From: UBA7985 sp049612785
Lineage (GTDB): Bacteria; Pseudomonadota; Alphaproteobacteria; UBA7985
Direction of reading: 5' to 3'
NCBI GenBank assembly: GCA_049612785.1
Contig: JBMZBW010000089.1
Span: forward strand, 1-11,624
Length of the DNA stretch: 11,624 nt
Position 1 is the stretch's first letter, and each line of letters starts with the position of its first letter. A model generated the notes under the pieces. The model did not search any database and had not been told where the DNA came from. It worked only from the letters and a program-made list of their open reading frames with translations. This document shows positions 10,801 through 11,624 of the stretch, in pieces. The position numbers were made by a program, and so were the translations under genes.

Positions 10801-11624
10801 CCATACAGCGCGGTCGCCCGGTAAGCCGTATCGCGTGCTGATATTCAAGGAGCTGTTTACGCCGTTACCGTTGCTGACGCTCCATTCAACGGAGACATTG
10901 TCCAAGGCATCTCCAGCGTGGGTTTGGATCCCGCTGGAAAGGGTGCCACTGCCACCGGCAAGCATATTCCAGTTCGCCGCCCGTGGCGCAGGTAGCCCCT
11001 GACCAGAGCCGCTTTCCAATGCGCCAGCCTGCTCATTCGGGTCCATCGTCGTGTCGCTGAAGTTGAAGCTGACGATTGAGGTCCCTTCCATGTCGACAAC
11101 GGAAGTACCGCCAGATGAGCCACCCGTACTTGAGCTTGTATCGTTGAACTCCGGCATTGGCGCAGTGAAGGTCATGTAACCCAAATCACCAATGACGTAA
11201 TCGGTATCGATAGAAGACGCATCCCAATCGCCCTGCGCTTCGATGATGTCATCTCCGACACCACCAAAGACAACATCACGCCCGGAGTAGGTGCGGATAT
11301 AGTCATCACCGCCATGGGTCGGCGCCAAGGTTTCCGCGTGATCTACAGGCTTCATCCGTCCGACGATTTGTATGCCGGAAATGAGGGCTGCATCGCGCTT
11401 TGTGAACCCTGATACAGTAATCTGCTGGCTATCGGTACTCAGACCCTTACCGACAACATAGTTGCCGATGTCACCACTGGTTGCCTGATCATAATCACCC
11501 GTGAAGCGAGATCGGACATCTTTCAGCGTGTAGGTTTGGCCTTCGCTGAACTGGATTGTCTGGGTTGAGGTGCGGGCTGCTCCATCAGCGTAAACGTAAA
11601 TGTCGTACTCTTCGAAGTGCGCGT
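7882..11624 (-). CDS. Giant RTX-type repeat protein, C-terminal part (5' end outside window)
   Basis: Probable secreted or surface calcium-binding adhesin-like protein. The frame is open to the right edge: 89 further in-frame codons precede the ATG at 11355, and they encode the end of a module that recurs downstream, so that ATG is internal and the true start lies outside. At least 1246 residues are visible. Numbering from the 11355 Met, there are repeated beta-rich modules (about 94-304 and 397-579, plus the partial copy upstream), a Pro-rich linker (307-325) and RTX stretches with the GGxGxDx(I/V) pattern, for example GGVGDDIIEAQGD (31-43), GGLGSDEIDVG, GGAGNDVIYG and GGSGDDVFYLG. The main RTX block is about 583-950. 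The last 200 residues lack RTX motifs and are acidic, as is common near type 1 secretion signals. No membrane segment or signal peptide is visible in this part. The gene lies 123 bp upstream of the putative export operon. The RTX assignment is firm; adhesion is inferred. Confidence 0.9.
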   Translation of the reverse strand, partial: AHFEEYDIYVYADGAARTSTQTIQFSEGQTYTLKDVRSRFTGDYDQATSGDIGNYVVGKGLSTDSQQITVSGFTKRDAALISGIQIVGRMKPVDHAETLAPTHGGDDYIRTYSGRDVVFGGVGDDIIEAQGDWDASSIDTDYVIGDLGYMTFTAPMPEFNDTSSSTGGSSGGTSVVDMEGTSIVSFNFSDTTMDPNEQAGALESGSGQGLPAPRAANWNMLAGGSGTLSSGIQTHAGDALDNVSVEWSVSNGNGVNSSLNISTRYGLPGDRAVWQSSLQAEDQGETVTVRVSGLNNHYTSYDAYVYSDLNKRQMSGRVTTQIDVGTNDTFYLNESRALFQRGRYTVSNSDTPTRPTSGNYVVATNLQDDVLEITISIAKGRALAALSGLQIVGMEVPPAPEPAPDPNNPDSPSDPFVLFSEDPTNPIILASTGVAEDGFTYDDTILTGNGRDVAIGGLGSDEIDVGARGVVDNLLEAITERDVQKSSINFSNSDSKTQVRTSDFAGIVEDDAWNNLDFESDGARLSRNHAFLPTGDGLRVDVVGQFKFTEQGASAPDSQNERLVNGGIYSSSSKTPVRVEVSNITEVHGDQPYDLYFYTSEDASLIKVKDASLAERSPERLDMNIANESAGVYVVRDLVGDIVWFELGSSGKGRTAQNAILEGVQIVSGVNRGDVVHAGDRDGDAVIGDEGKAWINDHVAYAIASRNTLDSSTTDGADKIWLGKNGDFAIGGDGADWINGEAGADMILGDNGRLVFTSSHADGWSDGYEVKQPEKRSRRTSAFDPWNVSGVELMAPNAGVGDTIIGGADNDVMYGQGGDDHYIFADDGLGADSVIEADSSGQAGLANDDADLLDFRHFSGPVSILLQIANKQRVNLDPSDSNRNSFIQLYSTMSVEDVIGSEYGDWISGNARDNLILGLGGGDNISTKQGYDVVDAGDGDDTVNRPASRNPSSDWGTKVILGGAGNDVIYGSNTSDLIDAGADDDHIHLTTTVRGRAKPVADLAFGGSGDDVFYLGRTTSADTVLVGNDGDDSVISSASGKRRRGALPTPGPSQYLVQGDLDSSTRDSKLDTWLTDHMSNVQRNDLNISSTPGTDLTQRLSGINTDRSLSPLKPLMTAPGASTNYFSNFASSIYRSDDPIDVTNSMYLAIGRLTSGEDRLQSIASNDIVISVREDRQPQAPMQRHYAYDPETGEFELVEPASSPADYVQDVSVEIGSSAEPEDLPFAFVDKDGGLWLTDRDHLEKL
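8506..9609 (-). repeat. Main RTX (calcium-binding nonapeptide) block
   Basis: Encodes glycine/aspartate-rich nonapeptide-like repeats of the parallel beta-roll type, e.g. GGDGADWINGEAGADMILG, GGADNDVMYGQGGDDHYIF, GGAGNDVIYGSNTSDLIDAG, GGSGDDVFYLG and GNDGDDSVIS. The block is interrupted by about 45 and about 70 residues without repeats, so it is several short beta-rolls rather than one. Such repeats bind calcium and fold after export. Confidence 0.85.
9619..10167 (-). repeat. Beta-rich module, copy 3 (about 183 residues, diverged)
   Basis: Third and most diverged copy. It opens with SSINFSNSD, has DAWNNLDFE where copy 2 has NWNMLAG, then VEVSNITEVHGDQPYDLYFY where copy 2 has VRVSGLNNHYTSYDAYVY, and closes with AILEGVQIVSG. 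The GNYVV motif is replaced by AGVYVVRDL. It runs directly into the main RTX block. Confidence 0.65.
10444..11076 (-). repeat. Beta-rich module, copy 2 (about 210 residues)
   Basis: Complete copy of the module. It starts near SIVSFNFSD, has NWNMLAGGSG, then VRVSGLNNHYTSYDAYVYSD, GNYVVATNL and ends with ALSGLQIVG. It is followed by a Pro-rich linker (PPAPEPAPDPNNP) and a short RTX stretch. The alternating hydrophobic pattern suggests a beta-sandwich, perhaps carbohydrate-binding-like; no family is recognised with confidence. Confidence 0.7.
11359..11622 (-). repeat. Beta-rich module, copy 1 (C-terminal half only)
   Basis: Partial first copy of a protein module in the giant RTX protein, cut by the window edge. 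It shows the recurring order YDIYVYAD, then an aromatic/polar stretch ending in GNYVVGKGLS, and closes with ALISGIQIVG. It is followed directly by an RTX stretch. The closing motif and the GNYVV motif match copy 2 closely (GNYVVATNL, ALSGLQIVG). Confidence 0.7.

Noticed and set aside
11353..11355. ATG at 11355 as the start of the RTX gene
   Set aside because: The frame stays open for 89 more codons upstream and these encode a recognisable copy of the internal module, so this Met is internal.

Overview
The window is a compact cluster from a Gram-negative bacterium, with every supported gene on the minus strand. Both HlyD-type periplasmic adaptors and an RTX-type exported protein require a double-membrane envelope. 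The base composition looks moderate (low-to-mid fifties % GC by eye), and a marine gammaproteobacterium would fit, but no marker gene here fixes the taxonomy.

In transcription order (right to left): (1) the 3' part of a very large acidic repeat protein (7882-11624, 5' end outside the window), built from repeated beta-rich modules alternating with calcium-binding RTX nonapeptide stretches; (2) a 123-bp intergenic gap holding a 14-bp hairpin that looks like a terminator or attenuator; (3) a small DUF3467 protein; (4) a GAF-domain protein fused through one membrane helix to an HlyD-like adaptor; (5) a PqqD-like / M50 site-2-protease-like membrane protein fused to a second HlyD-like adaptor; (6) a shortened SecA-like ATPase; (7) an unrecognised 275-residue protein; (8) a second unrecognised protein running off the left edge (1-627). 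The spacings from (3) to (8) are 30 bp, 7 bp, 8 bp, a 1-bp overlap and a 47-bp overlap, so these six genes look like one translationally coupled operon.

The most interesting reading is that genes 3-8 form a dedicated, non-standard export or maturation machine for the giant RTX protein. HlyD-type adaptors normally work with an ABC transporter and TolC, and neither is visible here. The only energy-coupling protein in the window is the SecA-like ATPase, which keeps both nucleotide-binding folds but stops where the helical scaffold begins, so the two-helix finger, helical wing and zinc tail are missing. A membrane metalloprotease and a GAF sensor domain are fused directly onto the two adaptors. 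The two terminal genes are of unknown function and may be distantly related to each other. The family assignments rest on visible motifs; the idea of a single working system is inference from gene order.
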